From: Tenodera sinensis
Lineage: Eukaryota > Arthropoda > Insecta > Mantodea > Mantidae
NCBI GenBank assembly: GCA_030765045.1
Contig: CM060964.1
Coordinates: forward strand, 313,807,128 to 313,871,127
Direction: 5' to 3'
DNA length: 64,000 bases
How positions within the stretch are numbered: position 1 is the stretch's first letter; each line of letters opens with the position of its first letter. The position numbers were made by a program, and so were the translations under genes. Of this stretch, positions 50,815 through 62,960 are shown piece by piece. The notes under the pieces are model-generated. The model saw only the letters and a program-made list of their open reading frames with translations, was not told the origin of the DNA and did not search any database.

Positions 50815-51010
50815 AGTGTCAGAGAGAATTTTATGCAGTTACAAAAACGGGAAAGTTTGCTGTTTAATATGCGGATTTCAATTTGAAAATCTAAAGCGTT
50901 ACAATATCAAAGATGACTATGACCAGAAGCATAAAGCTGGTGATCTTTACAATTTCAATAGGTACTTTCTGAATACTCGTATTTGTAAACTTATAAAAGG
51001 GGCTATATGA
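50815..51010 (+). pseudogene. hAT-type BED/zinc-finger N-terminal relic
   Basis: A 64-codon frame reads LCSYKNGKVCCLICGFQFEN then LKRYNIKDDYDQKHKAGDL. This is the C-x2-C ... (H)Y-x3-KH finger of GTF2IRD2/ZBED-like hAT transposases ('CLIC...LKRY...HY..KH'), with the first His replaced by Asp. The catalytic and dimerisation regions do not follow. Confidence 0.6.
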
Positions 51011-51910
51011 TTCCACCTTTGGGGGATTTAGTTTCTAGTTAGTTTATTTAATATAAGCTATTGTATTTCGTGTTTCAAAGTTTGAACATAATATTAGTTT
51101 AAAACCAAACAATTTATTATGTTGATCAATTAGTTTTAAAATACTTTAAGGTTAAATAGCAATGGAACTTTACTGCTTTATTGTGAAAGAGAAACAATTT
51201 AGTATGTTAAACATAAGGCACCGTAAGAATATTACGTGCATAAGGTAAAGGAAAGTTATAAACCTGAGGGTTATGTAATTTGCATAACCACAGTAGGTGG
51301 CTGTAATAATTATTGTATGCAAAATATGTGTAATATAAACAAAATACTTAATAACAGCGTAGAGGGTATTGCTACCGCGCAGGAGGAACGAAGCCACCAT
51401 TGGGCTTGTATCAAAACAACTTTCATCACTCGGTAAGAGAATGTGGGGTGAGTAAGGCAAGTTCAAACGCTAATTCTCCTCTCGTCCCCATGCTTGCGTT
51501 AGACCTTGTACACAAATACTAACAACAAATAATAGTAATAAGCTTACATTTATGAGTTCCTAAACTGGCAAAAACATTTGAAAACTATCAACATTACTTT
51601 GAAAGAAATGTAACATAAGCCTCATGTACAGGAATGTTTACATTCTCTATTACATTTTCAAATTTCTCTCACGTGTGTCTCCACCTGATGTAATGGAAAT
51701 ACTGGAATGATGAGGATATTGGAATTTCATCCAAATTACATGTATGGGTGCTCTGTTTACCCTCTCATTGCAACAGCAGCATTCACAGGTGAAAGTAAGT
51801 AAATATTAAGTGCCAAAGAGATTGTGCACTCTGTCTATACAGCGAACGAAATGTTTTGGAAAAGCTCATTTTATCCCAGTGCGATTTATTCACAGCATTT
51901 CCATGATTTT
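51011..51910. other. No gene seen
   Basis: AT-rich, short frames only. Confidence 0.5.
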
Positions 51911-52345
51911 CCATAACTTTCTCTACTCATTCGTCTGCAAAAGTCTTACAAAAGCTTATTCTTCAATCTACTTCTTGTTAATACAGATAAATAACATTCA
52001 TTACTCATTTACTTGTTTCGTTATAGGTATAAGAAGAATACAATAAGAAGCGATTGTTATTTGATGCCCTTTTCCATTCTTTTTGTATGATCACAAACGA
52101 AAAAGAGAGAGGAAAAAAGAATAGCTATTTCCAGTTGAGAAAAGCGTAAAATATTTCAAAATTCAAACCATTAGCAAATAATGGTTAACGCCACATGCAC
52201 TTTATTTGCCATATATTGTGTGCCTTAAGGAGGTCTACATTTATTCTGTGGTTATGGTGACATTTAGTCCATCTCTTACGGTTTGCCAGTTATAAGAAAA
52301 GTCATTCACAATGAAGAGGATTTCACAGGCTATTCTCCGACACAA
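51911..52345 (+). mobile_element. Family X, copy 14 (left half)
   Basis: CATAACTTTCTCTACTCATTC, CTTCAATCTACTTCTTGTTA, CATCTCTTACGGTTTGCCAG, TCACAGGCTATTCTCCG. Ends before the microsatellite site. Confidence 0.75.
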
Positions 52346-52615
52346 AGTTTCATCCAGGGTAGACGATCTATACGAAGACAACAAGCTATTTTTGCGGCAC
52401 TGACTACTGTATCAAAAGCCATGATTCCAAACGGCCATTATCTTATTAAACCTATAGTAGTATATTTATGTGTGACAGGAAAACAACTGTATAGGTATAG
52501 CCATCAATTAGCAATGTTACTCAAGCAGATGGCACAGGGAGGCGACAACGCAACTGAGATCGCTTGGATGTCACATGACAAGTGTATCCAAATGAAGAAG
52601 TAAAATGAAAATAAA

Positions 52616-52650
<35 letters not shown>

Positions 52651-53555
52651 GAAGGTACGATGACGTAATGGAATGAATGCGCAATGAACTTGGAGATTTC
52701 AATTACTATAGTCATTTTACACACACCCTAAGGACCGAATACAAAAATACTGAATGAAAGCCTCACAAGGCAGCTAAATATGCTGAAGATTCTGCCCGGG
52801 TTCATGATGACAGAAAACACCTTACCTCCACACTATGGCACCTCATAAACTCGAGATGTGAATATATATGTGCTACTGACTACACAAGGTGTTAGAGCTA
52901 TAAGTGCGCAGACTTTAACGGCGACTTCTTGGCGTTAAAATGAAACATAACTTCCTCTACCTTCCTCTTTATAATGCGTGGTTGCATAAATAAAATATAA
53001 AATTGGTCGAATGCTTGATCACCGATATGCCAGCACTCCTTTATCGTTTAATTCTGCAACTAGTCTAGAGTGGTGAGGGTTTAAAGGATGAGTTATTCGT
53101 GTCTTTTCCATATATTGCTAAAATGAGTCGTTTAACCACAACATTAAAGAATTGGATTCCAGCGTGTTTATTGGAATAAATTCGTAGACATAATTTAACA
53201 AACGCGTAAAGAAAGACCAGGAATGTTGACGCTGAAACCTACGTGCTCAGGTCTCATGAATACTGCTCGGAAAGCTTGAATGAATACCACCGCTTCCATC
53301 GTTACTTGCACTAGCTGATAACAAACAGACACGTAGCGAAACCAAGTTTCTAAGGCTGGTCTGGTTTGAAAACAGCATAACTTCAGTAGCTGCATCAGTA
53401 AACGAAACATTCGCTTCTTCAGCCCTACTCTGTAGCCAGACTGTACAGATAATATGTTCGAAATGTTTAATCATCTCTTTTAAGTACCTTTCATGGTAGG
53501 TGAATTTGTTATTGGACTTCTTATGCGTCATATTTGAATCTGCCAAGACGCGGAG
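52346..53555. other. No gene; (CT)n at 52618-52648
   Basis: Contains a 31-bp CT microsatellite. Minus-strand frame 53582-53247 (111 codons) has no domain and starts inside the minisatellite, so it is not supported. Confidence 0.5.
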
Positions 53556-54124
53556 GAAATGAGCGAGTGAGTGAGCAAGCAAGCGAGTGAGTGAGTGAAT
53601 GAGTGGTTGGGTTAGTGAGTGGATGAGTGAGCGGGTGGGTTGGTGAGTGGACGAGTGAGTGGGTGGTTGAGTGGGTGAGTGGGTGGGTGAATGAGTGAGT
53701 GAGTGGGTGGGTGGATGGGTGAGTGAGTGAATGGGTGAGTGGATGTGTGAGTGAGTGAGTGAGTGAGTGGATGTGTGAGTGATTGAATGGGTGAGTGGAT
53801 GTGTGAGTGAGTGAATGAGTGAGTGGATGTGTGAGTGAGTGAATGGGTGAGTGGATGTGTGAGTGAGTGAATGGGTGAGTGGATGTGTGAGTGAGTGAAT
53901 GGGTGAGTGGATGTGTGAGTGGGTGGGTGCGTGAATGAGTGAGTGGGTGAGTGCGTGAATGAGTGAGTGGGTGGGTGGGTGAATGAGTGGGTGGGTGGGT
54001 GAATGAGTGGGTGGGTGGGTGAATGAGTGGGTGGGTGGGTGAGTGAGTGAGTGAATGAGTGGGTGGGTGACGAATTAGTCGCTGGGTGAGTGAGTGTGAG
54101 TGAGTAATGAGTGAATGATTGAGT
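53556..54124. repeat. GAGT-type minisatellite with higher-order units
   Basis: About 570 bp of GAGT/GGGT/GAAT variants. From about 53730 to 53920 a 28-bp unit (GGGTGAGTGGATGTGTGAGT + GAGTGAAT) recurs about six times; 53970-54040 has a 20-bp unit (GGGTGGGTGGGTGAATGAGT). Confidence 0.93.
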
Positions 54125-54156
54125 GGGGTTTAAGGGCCCGTCGACAACGAGGTCCG
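54122..54156 (-). mobile_element. SINE1 3'-end stub at the end of the minisatellite
   Basis: GGGGTTTAAGGGCCCGTCGA then CAACGAGGTC, the SINE1 3' block, abutting the GAGT array just as at 48786-48870 and 13690-13760. Confidence 0.85.
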
Positions 54157-55217
54157 ACGAAGACGCAAAATGTACGTACTCATACCCATATATAGGCTAT
54201 ATGACCCAAAAAATCTGTATTTTTACATACTAAACATTTTACATCTATTTGTACGCGGTAAAGAAATCGATTTAAATACATTTTCCCACTTAGCAAACGG
54301 TGATACAATTTGAACTTATAGTACGTACGATTTATTGAATCAAACGCTGATTGTATGCAAATTTTATCACGTAATAAAAGATGTGAACCCTTTTCCTGGA
54401 TAATGCGTGGTACGTCCTAAAACTTATGGTACGAGTTATAGAATTAAATGCTTTAATAAATTCCGCGCTATTTTTATTTAACGCATTGACAACTGGCACT
54501 GATAGCTTTTGACGAAAGACCGGAATGTTATTCCCAGCAAACTCTGCTAACTAAAGCAAAGTAATCGACTTCGGTATCAACGTGAACATAGCGATGGTGA
54601 TCTTCATTGCGGTCTAGCTTTAAAGGCGTTCCTCAAATACCTTACAATTTCAAGCATTCAATGATAATTATGGATAATTATCCAAGATTTTGACTTAGGA
54701 GCGAATAACGAGGGTGTTCTTGATGTGCCACAAAACTGTCTGGAGTACATTTATTTAGCGTATAAAATTGCATTGGAGCGTAACCAATAAGAATGCACAG
54801 TTCCTTAGGTATATTTTAAGTTAAACACAGGTGCCAGAGAAGCTAACGGGACATAAAAAGCATGAAATTCTAAAATTGTCTTTGAGCATCCGGCTGTAAA
54901 CCCAAGAGGTAAGAGAAGAATACTTCCTAAACCAGAACATCACATTCATGAGAAATCTTTTTCAACTTGTTTCTCTCACACGTGTCGAGCCATTAACAGG
55001 TTTGTAGTATGTCACCCTCAGCGGCTGACCTTGGAGTGTGACCGAGAAAATGTAAAAGGCCAGAACATTCATTTCTGACTCCCAGAGCAGTTTCTGGGAA
55101 AAAAAAAAAAAAGATAACTCCTCTACAGTCCTCACACACGATGTAGATACTGATTTGTTATGTTAGTCAGATGGAGAATCTGTTTTAGATAATGTTACTT
55201 AGTCAGTATAGTCTTTA
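54157..55217. other. No gene seen
   Basis: AT-rich; short A run at 55100-55112. Confidence 0.5.
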
Positions 55218-55225
55218 ATCATGAT

Positions 55226-56085
55226 TAGACCTCGCATTTTAGGTAAAAACCTATTTTTTTTCCTCATGATATATAGAACACAAAAGTTGTGTATAAACTA
55301 ATTATGGAAATATATGTTCGAAAATAGTGGACCTACGCAACCTAAAATCACCTAATTTCGCGTTAGAACCTATTTTTACCTAATTTTGCATTTTTCAGTT
55401 TCTTCACTTGGTAATGCGGAAACGCTGTGTAAGCCTGTGTGCCAGTCGTGCCTTGACAACAGTGTTTTGAAACTGGGGGAGAGGGGGTGCAGTGGGCAGC
55501 TAAAGGGCTTCTGCAGGACCTAACAACAGTGCATGATACTGCATTCATCAAATCACATTATGTATTTCTATTTCTCACCATTAATGCTCTAGAGCCTTCA
55601 GTCAAACTGGTCTACCAGCAACTGAGATTCACAGAACAGGTGACAGAAAAAATCAACTTGGTTCCTGGTTATGTTGGTGAAAAAGTTTCTTAAAAACTCT
55701 AATCAGTGCTTCAAACTAACACCGGACTGACAGTTATTCCGCACAGTGGCTGACATAATACCAACATGAATGTGCTGTTCCCTTGCGCCTAATACCAACA
55801 TTTAAATATGCTCTGGCGACATCAGTTGATGTGGAACGCTCATTCTCGTCTTATAAGATGGTGTTACCTGACAAGCGATGCAGTTTCTCAATGAAAAAGT
55901 GTTAGTTGTTTATTGCGACATATACAATAAAGACAGTCAAATGTTTCGACTAATTTGTAATGGGAAATACAAAATGTCATTTTTGTTCACCTATTTTTGC
56001 ACTTTTAGAACCTATTTTGATTTGTGATAGAACCTATTTTAGGTACCTAATTTAAGATTTTTTGGAACTAAAAGTCCGAGGTCTA
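55226..56085 (+). mobile_element. Internally deleted hAT element with exact 8-bp duplication
   Basis: 860-bp element with TAGACCTCG...CGAGGTCTA ends, flanked by ATCATGAT on both sides (55218-55225, 56086-56093). Several ACCTATTTT/ACCTAATTTT words near both ends resemble hAT subterminal binding repeats. Confidence 0.87.
55487..55910 (+). pseudogene. hAT transposase remnant (CGBP1 type)
   Basis: Inside the 860-bp hAT element. An open frame 55487-55693 reads AAKGLLQDLTTVHDTAFIKS and QVTEKINLVPGYVGEKVS, similar to the segment before the dimerisation domain. After a break, about 55795-55900 reads FKYALATSVDVERSFSSYKM followed by VLPDKRCSFSMKK, the hAT dimerisation motif. The DNA-binding and catalytic parts are absent, so the element needs an outside transposase. 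The two pieces are in different frames. Confidence 0.72.
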
Positions 56086-56313
56086 ATCATGATATAATAT
56101 TAATTCAATAACTCACGCCCTTGTTCCCGAAACAAGTCTGTGCTTGCTTAACTAAACCCCGTTTCTTAAGTTCTGCTTTGAATTGACCTAATGGGAATCT
56201 TAAATCGGCTTTACATCAAACTATTTCTGTGCTTGCTTATGTATAAAGCATAAAATTTAAGTAGTTAACAAATCCAAGCTGAGTGTAGATTATGCTTCTG
56301 CATATTCCTAAAC

Positions 56314-56463
56314 CTGGCCGGGAGGGCTCGGGGCGCTGACCATGTCCCACCCTCCAGGACTGCACCCCACCAATGACGCCTGTAGTGGGCATAGGTGGGG
56401 GACGCAGCGGCTGGGCGGCAAGCCTTGGCCCTTCATGGGCTGTTGCGCTAGCGTAAAAAATAT
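56314..56463 (+). mobile_element. SINE2, 5'-truncated, with 12-bp duplication
   Basis: Last 150 bp of SINE2 (GGCCGGGAGGGCTCGGGGCG to GCTAGCGTAAAAAA) between exact ATATTCCTAAAC repeats (56302-56313, 56464-56475). 5' truncation is typical of target-primed reverse transcription. Confidence 0.9.
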
Positions 56464-56589
56464 ATATTCCTAAACAAACGTTTTCACAGTAATGGAAAAT
56501 GTAGTTTTGATATTTGTGTACGATATTTTAATTAGCAATGTTAAATAGTTGTGATCCGTTACTTTAGTTCCCTTTCCATATGTAACATA

Positions 56590-56790
56590 CGGGCGGTATT
56601 AGTTCAGGCGAACTGACTATGCAATTCCTATGATTGATTCCCAGCTGCAGGATGGGAAATTTCCATTAGCCAGGATTATTCTCCATCCTAGCCAGAGTCT
56701 GGAAGCATAAGCGAGAATGTAAATGTGTGTATGTGTAAAGTGAATTTGATGCTTGTACAGAAAACCTAACGAAAACAAACCCAAACATAC
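56590..56790 (+). mobile_element. SINE4 copy, diverged
   Basis: GGGCGGTATTAGTTCAGGCG head, B-box region TGATTGATTCCCAGCTGC, then GGATGGGAAATTTCCATTAG and GCGAGAATGTAAATGTGTG. The order is as in the other SINE4 copies. Confidence 0.65.
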
Positions 56791-59689
56791 ACAATAGTAA
56801 ATAAGTGAATGTCATTGCCGGTGACTAATTGTTGCAAAGGTAACGTCGCCGATATGACCTTAGATGTCAAAAGCGGCATATAAATGGGATAATAAAGAAT
56901 AAAAAAGCTGAAAATGTATAAAGAACACACAGTTGCAACATCTAAAGTTTTCCGAGAAATATGAACCTAATAAATGGCGATCTGAATCACAATGGAGAAA
57001 TCAACACTGAACTACAAGAGGAATGCATTGTTGAAAATGCCTCTAAGAGGTGGTTCCTCGTGAAATATAGGCTAGGAGACGGAAACTGGTTTTGGTTGTT
57101 ACTCCATATAAGCATGTGATTTTATAATCTCTTTTAGAACCTTCCGAAAATGCGTCTCATACTACTGGTGTAGGTATGTAGGCAGAGAAACTCCTCGCTT
57201 TTCAGAAACCAAGAGATTATCTGGACAGCGCTTAGGAAACAAATACTAACATTGGTACCTATGCACGAAAAAAAAAAAAAAAATAATAAAATAAATAAAT
57301 AAAAAAATAAACAGAGAAAAATCCTACTTTTCCCTAAAACTATTAAGAAAACCGCCTGAGACTGAGATTAAAAACCCTTTTGAAATGAAAATCATCGACA
57401 CCGAGTTTATTTTTATAACGAAGATTCTCATTGCCAGTTTTTGTATGTATTGCGAACAATTTCTTATTTAGGAGGGAGTCTAAGAGCATGATTGAACATA
57501 ACTCTAGGTATTTTACTGCAAGTGTGTTCAAACTCCTAAAGATAATCTTATAGATAAAATGATATTATCATCACCATCACGACCTATAAAAACACTGTCT
57601 TTTATCATTTCAATTAGAGGAAGAGCTCCCAATTCATTCGTTGTATCTGAAGTGTATCTATTGTAATGCATTTTATTTTTATTTGTCTTACAATTTAAAA
57701 TACCAAGTCAACAGTCTTTCGATTCATAGGCCATAAACTGAAACGGGCTCTTCGAAATTGCGTATAAACTGTGAGTGAGGATTTGATCTGTGTCAATCAA
57801 TTGTCATCTGCCAACGAAATCGCTGAAATAATCCTGTCATGTCGAATTCCCAGCTCTTCCTAATTGTTTAAGCAAGAGTGTAGGTTGTTTAAACACATGA
57901 AACTTAGCTGGCAACAGATTAAATCACACAAAAACATGTTTGATTATAATTTCACATGATAGAAATTATTATTGAACGTACTGCTCGGGAAAGAATATCA
58001 CTAAAACTCGCATTACTTGGGAAAATACTCTCCTAAAAATAGAGGAGCTCTTAATAGGAATACGTACTTTAATAGTGGTTATGTATACTGAGTTTTAAAT
58101 TCCAATCTGTGTTGTGGAATAAGTATGTTGTATCATAACATTTCTACAAATATGAGTAGCTGGGCCACTGCTGTAGCAAACTTGTGGCCATAATCTAAGT
58201 CAACGCTTGACTTTCGAGCAACGTAAAACCACGTTCCCTGCAGTTCCTCTGTGGGTCACCAAAGCAAACCAGCTGTTCCGACATCAGAAGTATTTGAACT
58301 ATAATGTTTAGCATTCTGGGCTTTTGATGTTACAGGTGTACTCAAAACGATTCACCTCTGTCTTAGTACACTTAACAATATAGTCAAAAAGGAAATACTT
58401 TGGAATATGTATGCTTTTCGGGACCCTGTTTATGGGATGTTTTGCATAAACCGTTTGAAAGATTTCTCTATGCAACTGAAGTTTTAGAAATTACAGTTCA
58501 GTTATTCGAAATTGCGAGGTATGTGATTTCAAGATTCGCTGCTATCATTCATGTCTGATAAGCAAATATAAATGTATCCATCGCTGGAATAGCGTGAGCC
58601 AAAAAAGGGATTAACAATCATCCGTTCTCTAATATTGAATGGGTGTCTTAATGTGGTAAGCTTTCTAATTTTAATTTTTCAAGAAATCGTGGCCTCGAGT
58701 GGAAACAATCCCATAATAACATAACTACACCACACAAACAAGATAATTAACATCATAAATTCTGCTGGCCGCCCATAAGATAGAAGCACTGGAACGAGGG
58801 AAGTGTGTCAGATATAACTTAGATACAGCATGGAAGAATGGAAGAAAGAAGAAACCTTAATGCTTTAAGTGCTATCATGAACTGTTACATTAATATTGGG
58901 TATGTCTCTACTTTAAATCAGCGCTTAAAGCTGCAATTCCTTTGCTGAGAAGCAATAAAAGATGTTGGAACTTAAGAAAACACAATTTTAGAAAAGATAA
59001 ATGCAGTTCAAAAAATTCTGCCGGTTGTTCATAAATTGTACGATTTTAGAATTACCTACGTTGTGTGAAATACACATTCCTTCTATTTTTCGGTTAACGG
59101 TATCACTTCCGAGAAGAAGCACCTATCCCAAGCTATGTCTTAATTTGATTTGCATTACTCCGTCACGAATTAATTTCAAACGACATTACCCAACAAAGAA
59201 ATTATATAAAACGTATATTCCGTATCTGCTCGCAAATAAACTACGACGACTTCTGCTACACGTGTCATTTCAGGGTTGCTTAGAAATATATCCAAGCCTA
59301 AATTAACATCTGATGCTACGATGCTGTGAGTGTTATGGGCTTAATAGCTTACACCAGCCTTGATGCCACTTCAATAAAGTGGTTTGTGCCTCTTGAAACC
59401 TATTGTGATTTTTGTAGGAATCTATCATCAGGTTCGTTTTAGTTAAAGAACCCAATTTTTGTTGCAGATATTTTCAGAAGCAAATTTGATTGGCATCCGC
59501 TAAAGAATGGGTCAAGCCTGTGGTTTTAGAAATATGTACATTCTACAAAGTTGAATTTTTTTATTTATGGACGCTCTGTAACTACCTTGGTTCTCAGTAT
59601 CCCATTCTATATTGGGCGTGAATGACCGTTTAAGTTTGCTAGAAGGCATCTTTACCAGGCTTGAGATTCTTTACGGTGACGTAAATCTA
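56791..59689. other. No gene seen
   Basis: 2.9 kb AT-rich DNA. An A-rich patch lies at 57267-57312. The 101-codon frame at 59001-59306 has no domain and an unremarkable composition. Confidence 0.5.
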
Positions 59690-59930
59690 AGACACGGGCC
59701 CAGAGTCTTTACTTGCCTTTGAAAAGAAGCCATACCAAGAATGCTCCCCGTCCCCAGAGTAACTCCTCTATAAAGAGAATGCCCTTATCGCCCGGCCGCT
59801 GCAGACTAAGAATTTTTACGCTCGAAAAAAATCCACCCTCCTCCACCGTGTTTAAACCCGCGGCCTTGGGAACTAGAGGCTAGAAAGTTACCTCTAGAAC
59901 ACGGAGGATGACCACCAATCAAATGGTAAA
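59690..59930 (-). mobile_element. tRNA-derived SINE, single copy type
   Basis: Minus strand GTGGTCATCCTCCGTGTTCT, TAGAGGTAACTTTCTAGCC as A-box region, B box CCGCGGGTTTAAACACGG, body with CAGCGGCCGGGCGATAAGG. No second copy here. Confidence 0.55.
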
Positions 59931-61137
59931 CGTGCCCTTGAATCTCAGAAGTAGACATAAGGTTGGAATCACGAACCCCTCTAGCACAAATTACATAATT
60001 TGATATGCCATGTTGTATTTTCTAATCTTAATCAGAAAACGCGCTGACAATATTGGATAGGCGCATGTGTTAAAGACATCTACCCGAGTCACAACGTAGC
60101 CAATTTTTGCGTTACACATACAGCAATTGGTATACGCAGACGACCGATCTACACTGCAGTTTAGTGTGAACTATATCTGGAATAATATACAAGTTTGGGC
60201 TGTTGTTGGGGGTGGACTTTTGTTATGCGCTGTGCATTTTGCCGGGTTCTCCCTGAATTTTAGAATCATTGCGTGTGAGATTCTCTTATTTCTGTAGCAT
60301 AGCCCGGGCTGTTAGATGGTTCCTATTGTAAAACTGTGTCCGCAACATTTCAGAGCTAGATTCTACAAATTGGATGTTAATTACCCTTGCCGCGGAAGTG
60401 AGCTGCGATTTTGATTTAATTGCCGCACCGAGTCATAGCCGTAAAATATTTTAACATATGTTTACAAGTCTATTACATATCATCTGCATCTGCCGTATAA
60501 CAAGCTTAACAAGAATAGATAGCTCAGAATACCAAGAGAGCCGTGGAATCTGACGTTAAGAATAGCGTACACCTACTATGTTCGTGTGGCCAAAATACCG
60601 TTTTAGAAAACACTTTCTTGTTGATTGTGATTAATAACTATACTATTTACAAGCCGACAGTGTATGTAATATGGTTTAAGCAATGCACCAGTGAACAAAG
60701 TCAGATAAGTAGTTTTTGATACCTTCAAAGAAAAATTCCACATTGTGATACGGAAAATACTTCCATGGGACCCTTTATGGGGCACACGGGGGCCAACTCA
60801 GAATTTTAAACGAAAAATCCTTAGAATTTTTAGTTTATATTCTGGTGCCCCTCAATAGACTAAACAACTTTTAATAAAACATTTTTTTCTTAACTGAATT
60901 TTTGAGCTGTTATAATATGGTTTCATTAGAGTTAAGAGCCAGATCTCATGAACTTGTAGAGGAAATAAATTACCAAATGAAAGGATATGTGTATAACTTT
61001 TTCAAAGCCACTTGGACTGCCAAAATACAAGACTGTATGTATTTCATATTAATTATTTACTGTCGCTCTTCAACATTCAGAAATATGGCAGACTTTGATG
61101 TGAGATAGATGTGATTTAATACCAGGATGTCGCATTT
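59931..61137. other. No gene seen
   Basis: AT-rich. The 68-codon frame at 60902-61108 just before the transposase relic does not match the expected N-terminal domain. Confidence 0.45.
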
Positions 61138-62061
61138 AAAATTCAAACGACTGGGACACAACTACTTAAGTCTGAAAGTGTAAAGAATAAGAATCCCTTG
61201 ATAGTGAAATCAAAAGCAAATGATGAAAATATTATCAATATCGATGTTGCTGTAGGAGTAAACCCACAGATATGTCAAAGTGAACTATTGTGCAAACACA
61301 GCGGGACTAGCCGCATTTTAGTATGGCGGATACAAAAGTAACGGAAATACTATCCTTACCATATGTATTTGCATCAATACCTCATACTAAGATATTTTCA
61401 GCTTTGAGTTGCTTTTGTGAATGGTTATACAATTATATTGCAGAGAATGGCTCATTCTTGGTAAATTTATTTTCAGGTGAAGCAACATTCTCAAATAATG
61501 GGCATAGCATGATATGCATTACTGGGAATTTGAAAATCCCAACTGGATGAGAATCGTGCCTTTTCAGCATCGTTGGTCGCTTAATATTTGGTGTGGAATT
61601 TTTAATGAGCTTTTCATTGGCCCTCACTTCTTTGAAGGCATAATTGCTGGTGAATCATATAGCCATTTTGTCAACCATAAATTACCTCCGTTGTTGGAAA
61701 ACGTGTCCTTCAATGTGAGAAGGGATATGTATCTGCACCACCACATTTTGCAATGTATATACGTCAACTGCTAAACCAGAAATTTGGTTATAGTTGGATT
61801 GGACGTGCTGCACCTATCACATGGCCTCCTCGTTCACCCAGCATAACATTGGACTACCTTTTGTAGTGACACATAAAACAGAAAGTCATGTTTACAGCAC
61901 CTACAACCAAAGAGAATATTCCATTTCGAATATGTGAAGCTTGTCGCATTATTGGTTCCCGTGTGTTGTTAACAGTTGGAGAAACCCTTTCCAAAGGAAT
62001 TGCCAAGTGTTAAGATGTTAATGGAGGTTATTTTGAACATTTAATCAGTAATTTAGAGTAA
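61138..62061 (+). pseudogene. DDE_3-type transposase relic, nearly full core
   Basis: Decayed insect IS630/mariner-superfamily transposase covering most of the ~300-residue core. In order: TTGTQLLKSESVKN; VNPQICQSELLCKHSGTSRI (second HTH); YYPYHMYLHQYL; FLVNLFSGEATFSNNG, where the first catalytic Asp of the usual 'SDEATF' is Gly; HYWEFENPNWMRIVPFQHRW and GIFNELFIGPHFFEG; RRDMYLHHHI, where the 'QQDG' motif is replaced so the second Asp is lost; and TTKENIPFRICEACR to DVNGGYFEHL, stop 62059-62061. At least four frameshifts and several stops. The N-terminal HTH was not found and no terminal repeats were identified. Confidence 0.85.
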
Positions 62062-62381
62062 TAGATTGGGTATTTACTGACTTACTTATTCGTTTAGTGC
62101 TGTTTTCTTCAACGAGTATTGTACCTATATGTCAGTGGAAACAGCTCCAAGAGCTCAACAATTCATTTGAGAAAGAAGTTGTTTGGTCTATTGAGGGGAA
62201 CCAGGATACAAAAAGACACCATGTTTCCATTTAAAAGTCTGAGGTAGGCCCCCTTGTTCCATAAGGGTGAAGTGGAAATATTATCCAGTTTGGAAGACCC
62301 CTTGCCGGAATAAGATTTGGAATTCTTCGTGTTCTTTTCTCTCATAATTTAAGAGATATTCATATGTAACACTTTAACTAG
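62062..62381. other. No gene seen
   Basis: Short spacer; nothing recognised. Confidence 0.5.
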
Positions 62382-62389
62382 GCATCTCT

Positions 62390-62445
<56 letters not shown>

Positions 62446-62446
62446 A
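62382..62446. repeat. (CT)n(GT)n compound microsatellite
   Basis: CT run to 62430, then GT to 62446. Confidence 0.95.
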
Positions 62447-62960
62447 TTCATGCTCCCTAGGCTAAGTACAAAGAACGTAATTCAGGAATACATAGGTAAT
62501 ATACAATACTAAAAAATTATTATATACATGTATTTACGCAATTTTGTTACATTTATGCATCAGTCTTTATAAATATATGTAACATGTAATCAACATCTTG
62601 GCACTTAGAATAATGAGGAAAACCTCCAAGTCCGCTAACACTTATCAACACTATATCTTTTGATTGATCACTTTAACAACTTAGTTCGCCTTTCTTGCCT
62701 TCCTGATCTCCCTCAACTAGCTCATCATGAAGGTGGTCAGCGCTCAGTGTAGTTGAGAAGGTGTTTGTAACTTTTAAGAATACATTAATGAATATGTGGC
62801 ACCAACGAACGTTATAAAACGCACAGAAATTAATGGCCAATAATATAACTCCCTGAAATATTCAGGTAACTGTATTGTTTAGCACCCAGGTAAATAAATT
62901 AATGAGCAAAGTATTCAAAAGCGACGTCTGCCGGCATACCACATCTTCTTTGACGCTAAA
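62447..62960. other. 3' flank of the Ser-rich gene
   Basis: AT-rich sequence downstream of the minus-strand stop codon. No canonical AATAAA is visible on the minus strand within 500 bp; the nearest variant is TATAAA (about 62575). Confidence 0.4.

Noticed and set aside
53247..53582. 111-codon minus-strand frame
   Set aside because: Begins in the GAGT minisatellite and shows no domain or codon signal.
48783..54156. CRISPR-like array in the GAGT region
   Set aside because: Units are short, degenerate and contiguous with no unique spacers, and the genome is eukaryotic.
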